A stretch of 48,753 nt of DNA. Source: Lenisia limosa (lineage: Eukaryota > Breviatea). Below are positions 34,101 through 45,559 of the stretch, piece after piece. The DNA lies in contig LPNZ01007964.1 in the NCBI GenBank assembly GCA_001655205.1, positions 1 to 48,753 of the forward strand, written 5' to 3'. The first letter of the stretch is position 1. Every line of letters begins with the position of its first letter. The position numbers were made by a program, and so were the translations under genes. The notes under the pieces are model-generated. The model worked only from the letters and a program-made list of their open reading frames with translations. It ran no database searches and was not told the DNA's origin.

Positions 34101-34580
34101 GAATACTGCTGTTCTCTATTCTCTTATTATACCACTGCTAATTCAATATCTTGCGTGATAAGAAGGCTTCGGCAGATACAACCTTGTTTTTTATTTCTCA
34201 TTTCTATACATACCTACTGCTGGTAATCGCAATTCTCCTGTCCCTTTATGCGGTTTATTTACACGCTAGATCCGAAGAATGGTCGTGATCATTGCTACTA
34301 CTCTTCTCTTCAATGAGTTTTTCGGCCCTATGAAAGCCTTTGCCGTGTTTCTGACTATTGTTGGGTTCTTCCTCTATGTACAAGGTTGAAGGGGAACAAT
34401 GGAAAATACACTGTCATTTAGCATCATCTGTTTTGATATGACACTATGATGCAATAGTCCAAATTTTTACCAAAACGTAACACCACTTTTCCGCTGTTGC
34501 TTACTGATATTATAGGAAAGGGTATTGTCCGTACGCCGGAGACAAAACCCCTCCTCAACTCACCAGCAGTGAATGTTTGA
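31137..34580 (+). CDS. DMT-superfamily transporter (SLC35/triose-phosphate translocator-like)
   Basis: Start MVIREDSSDVSFEDSDPLL at 31137: an acidic cytosolic tail with a DPLL sorting-type motif. Membrane segments are spread over about a dozen exons: VVLLAVISITFITLF, LAWLTCVVLTIAW, VSLLSLAVTVLAGS, ILKTTSILFNLFLSRIILDK, AIFFMSGSTVLVAMN, YMLGIAQAVGSAFG, FNGMFSFFFVLPFAFVSM, YYVIGLLAIVGLTKQFG, FACVALSNAMFAGVVDLV, and VVIIATTLLFNEFFGPMKAF followed by FLTIVGFFLY. About ten segments with the final EFFGP and GFFLY elements fit the drug/metabolite transporter fold used by nucleotide-sugar and phosphate-sugar carriers. The last exon (after a phase-1 intron) adds GIVRTPETKPLLNSPAVNV; TGA at 34578-34580. 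Substrate and organelle cannot be told from the sequence. Confidence 0.75.
33931..33992. repeat. AT-rich palindromic tract in a transporter intron
   Basis: tatagtatatgatatactat followed by atatatatactatatcatat forms a near-perfect inverted repeat within the family of TATGATATACTATAT tracts. Confidence 0.65.
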
Positions 34581-35034
34581 TCCGCTTCAAGATGGTCTTT
34601 TATGTTATGTATTTTGGTACTTCATGGTAAATGTAGTAGTAGGTCAACTCATGGTGATTTTATTCATCTTTTCTGAGTATGATCTTGAGTATATGGTGGT
34701 ATGTTGGTGGTTTGAGTGTTTGACTGGTGTTTGATGAGTGCGATGCAAGGGCGACATACATTCAAAAAGGGATATTTCGTAACCCCAGTATTTTTATATA
34801 TAAATAGAAAATCTTCTCAGTCTTCTTCCTTTTCCCATAGTTTCCCGTTCCACTGTAGTTTTTTTAGATTAGTAATATGATTAACGGTGCAAACGAGGAG
34901 AACACTGCTTTGAAGCTCTTCACTTAGCCGTATTATTTCCCCTCTGAAGCTCTGTTCTGCTCTTTTGAAGAGAACAGTAAAAAACAACATCAACTACCCA
35001 AAAGTCGAAACCCCCCTCCCCCCCCCCCTCCCCG

Positions 35035-38000
35035 ATGAACCTCACTTCTCCACTGATAGTTTTTTTAACCCTCATCGCCTGTTCGCTTGCTTCGTATGAA
35101 GCGTTTAATCAGCCGAGTAGAAATATTGTTATCAAATATCTCAACACTCAATGGGTATGAGAGGGATGTGTTCCTCCTTTATATGACGTAATCCTTTTCT
35201 GAACTCTCATTTCCTAGGACGAAGTCAAGCACAACTTCGTTGGTAGCGATGTTGAAAAGGTTATTGTGAAAGGTAAGTTACACATTTTCCCGTTATGTTC
35301 TTTGTGCAACTGCCAGATATTTATGACCCTAGTTTCATTGAGACTTTACTTCCAAACAATACAAAATTAGTTTACTTCACCTTTCTCTTTCATTCTTATT
35401 TTCTGTCGATCCACTGTTGACCCAATAAGGCAAGAGATACCACTGTGTGCTTCCAGACCCCCCTGAAGTGCAGTGGCATACTAAGAGCGAAACTATCACT
35501 CAAGAACGACTGACCACCATCTTCAGTAATATCCACAGTTGGCAGGGAAATCAAGGTCATGACTCTAACTAGAGGATAAACTGGTTTCCTTGACTTTTTT
35601 TTATTTGTTTTGAATTATTTATCTTCCTGGATCACATTCTATACTGTGTCTTTATATATTAATTTATCTACCTTAACATTTAGAACTCCCCTGCCTAAAC
35701 CTCACCAACGACTGGCAGTCTTTCGAAGTATGTCCTGGAGAGAGTGTTTCACAGGAGTCAACGTCTCGGGAAGCCACAAAATCAAGACTGCAGGATCTGG
35801 CCGAAAAGGGAGGTCTGCATGATTATTGTGCTTTTGAGGAACACATGATTTCCGTGAAGTGAATTTGTTGTCACCCTACCCCAGGAAAGAAGGGCGATGT
35901 AGCATCCCCACAAAGAGATGACAAGTTCAGCCTCGGGAAATACAGTGTTGCCAAAAACAGGGAGTTGTCAGAATCCGTCCACTCCAATCCCATCGCCACT
36001 AATTATCAGGTAAGCCTCTCTAGTTAAATTTTATCAAATATAGAACTTAGAAATACAAAAAGGTGGTTTTGCTTATACCCTTTAGTACCTTTCGGAGTTT
36101 TATGACGAAGGAGACCTTTGCTATGAGACAAAGAAGCCGCGCAATGCTGAAGTAAGTATCATTTAGGAATAAAAGTGAAAAGCAACAAAACCCAATATTT
36201 TCCACAAGTGTTTTTTTTTTATTATTATTGTTTTCAGTAACGATGGTTTAGGTACGGTATATCTGCAATCCTGAAGAAGATGGAGTGTTAGCCAGCTCAC
36301 AGGAGCACCTTATTTGCAGGTATGTACCTACAAGCTCGCTTACTTTATATGTATTACATACATATATTCATGACTCTTTGTATTAATTGGGAAATTAATC
36401 ATTTATTTGAAGTGAATGACCTTTTCTTTTTTTTTTTGCATTTAAGTCACAATTGAAACTAGGATCATATCGGGCGATTGAACTGTTCACAATGGACATT
36501 CTGTAACCAGAATTCCATTTCTGGTACTTTATTTCTATTTTGTCATTTAATGACATGGAATACTAAGTATTTAGTTACATTTTCTTCATTGAGACTTCGG
36601 CCATTTGTGGCATCTTGGATCCTCAGACCAAAGTCAAAAATAACAATATCATTTGCTATCCTGATAAGGCAGAGAAGCCTCATTCCGTTTCGCTGACTAT
36701 CCATGGTAGGACCAAGAAAAGGACCAGGGATTATGCGGTGCCTTCTGAGCTTTGCTCTTAGTTCTTTTAAATCCACGTCTAATACCAATAGATCAAAAAA
36801 TCACACTTGGTGAACACACGTACCCTATTATTAGGTAAGTTGGTGGGAGAATTGTTAAGATTCTTCACTTTCCATTCTCAGGTTAGTTGTATCAGAGTGT
36901 TTTCTTTTCTTCCAATCTCGAACATTCTGATACCCCTCCCCCCGTTTTGTTTTCAATCACTTTCTGGGGTGTCACACATCACATCACATTTTGCAATTCT
37001 TTTTCGTTCGAAGTATCTATCAAGAGCATCTTTGACGGCAATTTTTTATGTTATAGTCCTGAAGAAGCGTTCAAAAAAGCGGTAGCGGAGTCTTTCGACA
37101 ATCTAAAGGAAGAGGGAAAGCTCATCAATGAGAGCAAGAAGACAACTTCGGACTACTCTTCTGAGTAAGTGGTGACCTGTTTCGAATGATGTCAGTCTTG
37201 GGAATATCATATGTTTAAATAAACGTTTTTAGCCGAAACTTTCCACACCTACAGAGTAGTAGTGCATTACGAACGTTCACCTGAAAACAGTGCTGGCTTT
37301 TTCGAAAAATCTTGTTTTATTCCCATTGATTACAATCGCAGGGATTCCAGATCCAGGGCTGACGAAGCCCGAAAAAAGTACAATCTTGAGAAAGATATCC
37401 AGGCGCCTGGTGCGGTGGTGGAGGACCATGAAACCCACACCATCGTCAAGCGCCCTGGAAAGTGTGAGGGGATGACATAATGCCAGCACAACCACTCTGG
37501 AAAAGACCGGAAAAGTACCTTATTGGTCGGGAATTTATTGAGATTTGCTTGTTTTTTGGAATCCAGCGGAAGCATTTGGCAGCATACTGAAAGAAACGAA
37601 AAGGAAGATACTCGACACAATGGGGTAACAAAGAACAATATTCAATTGGAACGGTTTTTTATCTTACCCAACAGGACGAGCTTTGTGGGTAAGAAAGGCT
37701 GGAAAGCATCCCCTCGAGATCCCTCGGATCTGGCCCCTCTTCCTGATGCAAATCAAGGCTTCCCTGCAATGCCAGGTATATGTGAGAAATTAGACTGGAA
37801 AAGATGGGTAAATAAGAGTATCATATGTTTGTAACAAATGGTGAAATGGAATGGTGGTTTTATTGAATTAATCTGTCAAGATGGTTCAATTCTGTTAACC
37901 TATGTAGCTGAGCAAAGAGCAAGGTTTAAATCGTGTATTCACCATAGCCAAGGATGGCAAAAGGTTGGTAATTATTTCGCTATTTCAACAATAACACAAT

Positions 38001-39111
38001 CAGATTGAACTTTGTTATGGCAAATATGTCAAGCAGTATCAGGTCAAAAATGGCAAGAAAACTGCAGCTGTCTTGGTAAGACGAATCACTTGTTCCCCTC
38101 GCAGTTTATTGGATTTCGTTCCCTCCATTTATTCTATTCTTACTTTCTTTTCTAGTTGGGATCTGCGATATCACCACCTCTTGCAATTGTAAGCCCCATT
38201 ATATTACTTTTATTGGTAAATCCTTGACACATTTTTATTATCTTTCTCTCCAAAGCCCTTCACCCCAAAAAAACAACAGGGAAAAAAAAAGTGAGTAGAC
38301 TAACCTCCCAGAATTATGACCTTGTGAACCCCCCACAAGATGACAAAGTACGTGTAATATATGACATATTACTACTACTATATGAAGAGCGCTAATAGCT
38401 CCAAAAAAAATATTCAAAGTATAAAATTATATTTTAGCTACATACTATATCATATCATATCATATAGTATACATATTTTTTTCTTTTCTTTTTTTTCTTG
38501 TTTTATCAGGTTGCTAAACAATTTTTTCTTTTCATCTCCATTTTGCAATCCCATTCTCTTACTCTTCAGTTGAGAACTGTTTTTTTTTTTTCATTTTCAC
38601 CTTTCTAGTGGCAAAATGCGCTGCATCGACCTTATGAACCATTCTACATTGAGCGATACGATAATGGAGATAAATGTGGCGCAACAGGTTTGANNNNNNN
38701 NNNNNNNNNNNNNNNNNNNNNNNNNNNNNNNNNNNNNNATGTCGTTTCCTTTCTGATAACCCCAATTTCGTAGTATTTAATGTCACAGAGACGCTTTTTT
38801 TTTTCCCTGTTGTTTTTTTTTGGCTTCCCAGAGATATGTCATCACCCCCCACAGGGGAACCGCGCACATGTGACGTGCGTTATGTGTGCGCTCATAATGG
38901 CCGAACAAACGTTGGCAGGGTTTTTTTAAAAAAATCTCAAGTTCTTCCTCTCAAAAACAATAATAGTTAGCTTGCTTGTTGCTGTTTGTCACTTCTTCAG
39001 ATCTTGGATATTTCCGAAACCTCGATATGCCACTACACCATCACCGTTGCCACTCCAATCGTGTGCTCAGACCCCCTTCTTTCCACTTCCTTGCATTCGG
39101 AGGAACAGTAG
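35035..39111 (+). CDS. Erlectin/OS-9-type ER lectin with two MRH domains
   Basis: Start MNLTSPLIVFLTLIACSLAS at 35035 is a clear signal peptide. First MRH domain: FYDEGDLCYETKKPRNAEVR near 36093-36170 and 36253, then ICNPEEDG, and after a phase-2 intron YIFFIETSAICGILD near 36577. A long linker of charged exons follows (FKKAVAESFDNLKEEGKL; KETKRKILDTM; GLNRVFTIAKDGKR). Second MRH: YIERYDNGDKCGATG (near 38650-38692), EPRTCDVRYVCAHNG (38858 onward), ILDISETSICHYTITVATP and IVCSDPLL, ending SLHSEEQ with TAG at 39109-39111. Two MRH domains are the layout of erlectin (XTP3-B), an ER quality-control lectin feeding misfolded glycoproteins to the HRD1 ligase; OS-9 has one. In the first MRH the sugar-binding Tyr after E-x-x-x-C is replaced (CGI instead of CHY), so the second MRH is the likely glycan binder. 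No HDEL-type signal is seen. N-run at 38694-38738 lies inside an intron. Confidence 0.75.
38436..38477. repeat. AT-rich tract with tandem catat units in an erlectin intron
   Basis: tactatatcatatcatatca continuing into tatagtatacatat. Same word set as the tracts at 33931 and 46000. Confidence 0.6.
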
Positions 39112-39319
39112 TTGGGTTTTCTTTCGTTTTCTTGACTTTGGTATGTTTCTTTTAATTTATTCCCGATTTTTTTAACAGATTGGTGGTTATTGGTATCAAT
39201 CTTTAAAGCTAATTTCAGTTTTTTACGACAAAGCACAGAGCAGAAAATAACGTCATACATCTGAAATCAGCCACGATGATAAAACAGCCAAAAGGCAAAT
39301 CCACAGTCTAAGGGGAGGT

Positions 39320-42300
39320 CTACTTCTTCTTTCCGCGAACCTTCTTGTTTTTCTTCTTTTGAAGCTTTTTCTTAGCCAGAACAGCCTACAGGATAATCAG
39401 GGCGGTGGAGTTGTTTTGGACAATATGTCCGTAATTTCAGCACAAGACAGTATTTCAATACGCCGTTCCAACACTGTGTTGCTACCTAATGTTCTGGTTG
39501 CCCCCCCCCCCCCNNNNNNNNNNNNNNNNNNNNNNNNNNNNNNNNNNNNNNNNNNNNNNNNNNNNNNNAATCCTCATCCTCCTCCTAAACCGTCAGCAAT
39601 GGGCGGTTGGTGATGATGAAAGATTGAGATGAAGATCCGTGTGATTGTCATTCTGAGATCGCTAATTGGGCCATTCCCAACCCACGAATTTGGCGTTTGC
39701 CAGCTCCTCCATTGAAACGTCGTTGATGTCGGGGAGAGGACCGAGACAGAGACGGTCCTTGAAGTGATGGGCTACGGACGCTTCGTCCCAAAGCTGCCAC
39801 ACCTGGGAGGTGAAATGCCTGTTTCAATTTTATCCTCAATTGTGAAACCTCAAAAGCTTCAGTAACAAGAGACACTGAAATATAACTGCCCCCCCCCATC
39901 ATACTGCAAGCATTCCTTGTTCTCCGCCAAGAGCAACAGTGTAGGGGTTTGTGGGGTGGAAGGAAGACGTCATAATGCCTCCCTGAATCATTAGCATTAA
40001 ATGGCCATGAAATCATTTGCATTACGAAAATGTATAGAGGCATACCACAGCATTGAAAGACCTTGAAAGAACCGCGGTGGGTGACGGGCCGGAAATGTCC
40101 CAAACCTAAAGGGTAAAAATCCGAATTCAGTTATAAATGATAATAAAATCAAAGTACCTTATAATGTATTATTACAATATCCGTTTTGGGACCAAAATAA
40201 TCCCATAGCTCAACCTTGGCGGATTTGTCAAGGGACGTGGTAATAAGAAGTCCGGCAACTTTAGGCCTGGAAGAATAAAAGGATGAAGCGTGAGAGGCGA
40301 CTAAAACTTTCAAATTATTGCAAAAGAAGCCATATTGAAAGTGAACCCCAAGTCTACTGTCCATTAAAGACCCTTGCTCACGAGAAGGAGAGAGACGTGG
40401 TGGAAGTGGAGTGGGCATCGAACGTATAGAGAGGCTTGTTCTTGCGAGTGTCGAAGCAGAAGACGGTGCCGGTGTCGTTAGAGACGAAAAACTGGTCCTC
40501 GACAGTAGGGTTCCAAGCCAGGTTCTCAACGTCAGACTAGAAGGTGAGGCAAAGGGCCAGAAGGCGGTCGATTTGGACTCCAATGGTTTACTACTGAAGA
40601 AGCAGAAAAATGAGTTTGCTCAAACACGCTGACTAAATCATTCTTTCTTCTCATCAACGCTCAAACGTATGTATATAATTATGTAATAATGTGAGAATGT
40701 GTCATTTCTTGCCCAATGAACACTAATGTACATGCCTGGTACCTATGATAATGCTGATTATCAATATCAAGAGTCTGCTAGAGGAATGGCAAAGGTTCTT
40801 ACCATGACTTGGTATTTGAGAATGTCCTTGGGGGTGCGCATGTCCAGATAGCTTGCTGTGCGATCGAATGAACCTGGAAGAATAAAACAAAATATGAAGG
40901 GGGAGGGGGCTCCACTAAAACCCCAAAAGCAAACGGGGGTTGGGAAGAAGAAATGAAATAAGGTAACACGCCGACAAAGCAAGTACCCCCCAAGATAGGC
41001 TCTCTAACAAAGCAAAGTAAATCAGATGTAACATGGTAATTGTGAAACGTCCCTCAGATACAAAAACCATCGAAGCCTCTGAATGCTCTTATCAATAATG
41101 CATACCAGTTAGGAGGGAACTGGCCTTGGTAGGGTGCCATTTCACTGCCTGTATTGGTGAGGGTATATCATATTCATTGTATAGAATATCGGATATTCCC
41201 GAAATATCATATGTAGTAGTATTAATATATGAGATATATACCTTCAGTAGAGGCACATATTATAGGAAATAATAAAGGGAGATCTGACTGAAGCCGTCCA
41301 CATCATAATGTTTATTACGAGCTCAATATATTTAAGTTGCTCTAACATATTATATCAGATTATACAAAAGGAGAAACTGAGAGCATATTAAAAAAAAAGA
41401 AAAAAAGAAGAGGTAACAAGAAGAGATTCATTTGTAGGGATAAGAAATAAAAAGAGGCTGTATCGAGGTTAATCGAAAGAGCCAAAGAGATCGCCACAAA
41501 CCTGGACGGGAGCGGTATGGTGGTCGAAAGTCTGGACGACCTTCTGCTTAGTCACATCCCAGACCTTGACAGTCTTATCAGCTGAGCCTGAAGCAAGTGC
41601 AGTTCTACGTAAGAATAAATGGTTGCACTTGAAAAAAGAATGGTTTGCTTTTATAAACTTGACAAGATCAATAATATTCGTTTTTTGTTTCCAAAAAAAA
41701 ACCCCATCAACACCTCGCGCATACTTGAAGACCTTGTTCCAGTGGATACTGAGGACAGCGTCTGTGTGAGGACCAAGAGGGTCAACAACGGGCGCAGCAC
41801 CCTTCTTTTTCTTCTTAAGCTAACACGTAAGTGCAGACAACTCATATTAACATACTTCATTACGTACCTATCCATATTATAGCACTACATAGCAATGATA
41901 TGATGTGTAATTTTATGTTACATAATCGCATAATATATCATATGTTCATTTTATCACCATTGCATAATTTACACTCCCCTAAAGACAACTATTATCGATA
42001 AGTGATCCCCAACCAAAACGAACATTGTCCCCCATCCCGACTTGTCTGAACATCATATCTTCCACATTCTCAGCAACGCCAAGAACGGCAACAGGCTCAA
42101 CAGGCTCCTTGACATCCAGGTCCCAGATCTCAATATGGGGCATGAAAGATGACATCGCCAGGAAATTACCTTAGGAAAATAAACACAATTGAAGTGTTGA
42201 TAGTATATGATTAACCAAATGTAAACGCCAAAGCTGCCTTACCAGCAACATCGCCACCCAGGGGGTTAAGGTCGTTCCAGTCCACAGCAAGGGGGACCGA

Positions 42301-43571
42301 CGGGATTTGAATATCGTTGCGCACGTGCACAGTTGCGGTGTCCTCATTGTAGACTTGTACCCTGGGGCATTAATATGGGAAATATCCTGTGTTTTTTCCA
42401 TGTTATACAACCGAAAGATGATAATCAAAGATCTTCCTCAGCTCAAAATTTCCTTTGCCCAATAGTGATATTGCCTTCGCCCCCCCCCCCCCCCCNNNNN
42501 NNNNNNNNNNNNNNNNNNNNNNNNNNNNNNNNNNNNNNNNNNNNNNNNNNNNNNNNNNNNNNNNNNNNNNNNNNNNNNNNNNNNNNNNNNNNNNCCGCAT
42601 CGGCAGCGTCATCAACGTCGTCCTCATCCTGCGTTGTCAGTAATAGAATACTCCATTAGTTTGCCAATATGCTATTACTGCAGTTGGCATACAGGCAACA
42701 CCGATGTTTGAGACAAAACAAATAACAGATTGGTTATTTCATTTCATCTATCACAAACAATACAAAAACGTAACTTATGACTCCAGCAAACCGAGTCAAC
42801 GAAATGAGGGTCGTTTTCACCTCTCTTGTAATAGAGCATGTTTGAGATTGATGGGTCAAGAACCCGATCTACGGAGGTTAGCGAAAATATATATTTGAAT
42901 AATGTATCAATTTGCATTATTATAATCAAGCTTCATTCCAATTCAAAAAAATGACTGTTAAACAGATCATATCTACTTGTGCGGATTTGTTGACAACTCA
43001 GCCACTTAAAAGCATACACACCCAGCTTCTTCCACAAAACAATGTAAAAAACATACCATGAAGAGATGGACCTTCCTCTTCATCATCATAATCATCAAGA
43101 CCTAAAAAATGTCAAAATGCTCCACATAAAACAACAGTGACAAAAAGGACATCTCCGCTCTGACATACAAGCAGCACAATAAAAGAATGGGTTCAGGAGC
43201 CACCTACCATAAGTGTCAATGACGTCCTTGAGTTCTGAAGTCAACACACTGTGGTCTTTCTTCTTTTTCTTCACAGTCACCTCCTTGGAGGGCTCATCCT
43301 CATCGTCCATCTGATCTCCATTCTTCTCATCTCCGGAAGAATCAGTGTCTTCCCACTCCTCGTCGATAGTTTCGCTATAATTGAGTCATTTACAGTAACA
43401 TAAGTTAATTTAGCATTGTATGCACCTTAAGAAGGACACCTTACAAGCATACCCAATGAGACCTTGAGCATCCATTTTTTCCATCTCCTCAATTTCATTT
43501 ACACTCAACTCTTTTTCAATAAGAGTAGGATTGGCAGCGCCAGGAGGTACCCAGGCCAGTCCAGCGATCAT
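39320..43571 (-). CDS. PWP1: PWP1 (periodic tryptophan protein 1), WD40 ribosome-biogenesis factor
   Basis: Start MIAGLAWVPPGAANPTLIEK at 43571 is diagnostic of PWP1, followed by SVNEIEEMEKMDAQGLIG, an acidic segment (DTDSSGDEKNGDQMDDEDE) and LDDYDDEEEG. WD40 blades follow: MPHIEIWDLDVKEPVEPVAV (42080-42140), AVLSIHWNKVFKYARG, SGSADKTVKVWDVTKQKVV (about 41530-41590), LAWNPTVEDQFFVSNDTG (40475-40530) and TVFCFDTRKNKPLYTFDAHS, LLITTSLDKSAKVELWDYFG, and finally VWQLWDEASVAHHFKDRLCL. PWP1 acts in nucleolar pre-60S assembly and rDNA transcription in other eukaryotes. Two 3' ends are possible: an in-frame TAG at 39662-39664, or a GTGGGT donor at 39683 joining in phase to exon 39320-39385, which gives a basic tail (VLAKKKLQKKKNKKVRGKKK). 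N-runs at 39514 and 42496 fall in introns or exon edges. Confidence 0.88.
41160..41245. repeat. AT-rich palindromic tract in a PWP1 intron
   Basis: Contains tatcggatattcccgaaata, a short inverted repeat, plus atatcatatgtagtag and atatgagatatatacc words like the other tracts. Confidence 0.5.
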
Positions 43572-43851
43572 AGTGAGACAACTAAACAAAGACTAACTTA
43601 TTCTCTATAAATATGCTCTAATTAATAACACACTAGGATGCAGAATGTCTAAAAGGGCCGTATTCCCATTATTTCTCAAAAAAGTAGAAGGATAAATCCG
43701 TGAATTTGCACAAGATTAATCCTTATCATCCTCACGTGACCTTCCCTTTTGTCTCGATTTATTTTTTTTACTCTTTCCTTTAGGATCTACCTGTTGAAGA
43801 AAACAGAGGTAAAATTAGCCTCTTTTGTTTTGTTTTTGACTTTAATAGACG
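43572..43851. promoter_or_regulatory. Bidirectional promoter region of PWP1 and RPS29
   Basis: 280 bases separate the two start codons. A pyrimidine-rich stretch near 43738-43790 (tgaccttcccttttgtctcg, ctctttcctttagg) precedes RPS29, as is common for ribosomal-protein genes. Both genes serve ribosome production, so co-regulation is plausible. Confidence 0.45.
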
Positions 43852-44169
43852 ATGCCCAACCTTCTTAACACCCATCCCCGCAACTACGGCGCTGGCTCTC
43901 GCTCTTGGTAGGTAGAGCTCACCATAATGATACTGGAACTCTATTGGATAGGGCTAGTTGAAGTACTTTTTTAAAATGTGTGAGCTTCCTACTCGCGTCG
44001 CTCTTTGATGGCTGTTGAATATGTTTGACAGGCATTAGTGTGAAAAATAACCCATTTTAGCCGCGTCTGTGGTAACCACCACGGTATGATCCGCAAGTAC
44101 GGCCTCTTCATGTGCCGTCAGTGCTTCCGTCAGTATGCCAAGGACATTGGCTTCCTCAAGCTCCGTTAA
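43852..44169 (+). CDS. RPS29: 40S ribosomal protein S29 (uS14)
   Basis: Exon 1 is 43852-43907 and exon 2 is 44061-44169, joined in phase 2 to restore a Cys codon; 54 residues, close to the usual 56. The protein starts [19 protein letters not shown] and continues [20 protein letters not shown] then [15 protein letters not shown]. The zinc ribbon C-x2-C ... C-x2-C is complete (CRVC and CRQC). It belongs to the head of the cytosolic small subunit. The near-perfect match in the second exon leaves little doubt. Confidence 0.97.
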
Positions 44170-45026
44170 ATACTTGTTGAGTTCACGCGCTTTCTAAGTG
44201 CACCTCTGTTCGATAGATGACTATCATCTTCATCAATTATGGCACGTTATTAGGGATATACTTGATTTTTGTATCCCTCATTTTTTTGTTTTTGTGTTCT
44301 TCGTGTTTTCTTCATGTTTGAAACATTTACCACGCATTTGTTGGAGTTATGTTGATTTCCTTATTTTCCTTTCGTAGGCATGTTTTTTATCTTCTATCTA
44401 CGCGTTGTGTTCTCTTCCCAAAACTATTTTTTGAGTATATTATTGTGATGGGGTGTATTCGCTGTATCTACTACCTGGCTGACATTAAAGGGGAGGAGGG
44501 GAATCTCAAGGGAATACTGGACAACTACTCAAATACGACGCACTTAACAAACAACCACCATGAGTGTTAGGATTGCTTTCTTCGCAAACCAAAATGATCT
44601 GTAGATCAGTTCCCCTTTTCACCCCTCTGCTCCCTTGCTCCTCCCTCTCTCATCTCAACAACAACACAAAAACAAAAGGACGTGTTTTGATCAGCACTGA
44701 AATTATATCAACCACAATCCTTCAAACCTCAGCTCTGCACGACCGTTACCGACCCTAAATGGGTGTAACATTGTAGGCCATACGGGTGATTGATACCTCT
44801 ACATATTAGTCATTCTTTCTGAAATGCTTTGAAATTAAACAGTTTAAATCAGCAACATATACCCTTGCTTTTACAGGAGCACATTATGTTCAGCCAAGGG
44901 GATATGGTGAATTATCTATCTCCTATGTTTACATCCTTTATTAGTATCTGGCTGAAACCTTGTCCACACTATAACGCTTATGTGAGATATTGGATTATAG
45001 CATGCGATCAATTCACCTACCCTTTT
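44170..45026. other. Region downstream of RPS29, no gene recognised
   Basis: Short open frames only (for example 44349-44570), with no splice-consistent family features. The RPS29 3' UTR presumably lies at the left end. Confidence 0.4.
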
Positions 45027-45500
45027 GCCTTACAGCTCTGTGTACACAGCTTTCTGCGCCCAAGACCAACAAGGATTTAGTAAATGAATAAAGACATGAG
45101 CCAGCACAGGCCCTTTTAGTCTGTAGAAGTGTTTAGTTAATGATTAAGGACATGAGCACCACATACTGTAACTGACCCTTTTAGTTTTAGTCTGTTTAAG
45201 AGTTTAGACCAGCACATATATCTGACCTTTAAATCATGTGCCAGCGTATATGACCCTTTTAGTCTGTACAAGTATTTAATTAATGAATAAGGACATGAGC
45301 CAGCACAATAGCTTACCTTTTAGTCTGTACTTTTGGGCGTCGGATGTTGCAGCTCGACTAGAGGCCTTGACCAAGGCCGTACAGAGTTTTGACCCTTTGG
45401 AAGTGTGCAGGGAGGGGGTTGACCCTTTGCTCAATCATTTGCATGACACACAGCTTTCTGCGTGCCTCCCCAGCATACCTACAAGGAGTAATATAGTAGT
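45027..45500. repeat. Dispersed repeat copies B and C with a degenerate ~60-bp tandem array between them
   Basis: Copy B (45033-45078) has ctctgtgtacacagctttct and caacaaggatttag; copy C (45445-45487) has cacacagctttctgcgtgcc and cctacaaggag. Between them (about 45090-45333) the words gacatgagccagcaca, cttttagtctgta and agttaatga/attaatgaataag recur three to four times with drift. A short frame inside (VAARLEALTKAVQSFDPLE, 45347-45400) looks protein-like but I could not place it. Confidence 0.6.
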
Positions 45501-45559
45501 AGTATTACAATTTGAATAATATAACACTCGGAGGCTCCGGGAATTTGTCAATTGTTTGT

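Noticed and set aside
36543-36788. Minus-strand 81-residue frame (VLDVDLKELRAKLRRHR)
   Set aside because: It lies opposite the first MRH exon, whose plus-strand reading joins in phase and completes the MRH Cys pattern.
45090-45333. CRISPR-like array
   Set aside because: Units are degenerate, spacers are not unique or uniform, there are no cas genes, and the DNA is eukaryotic; it is a drifting tandem repeat.
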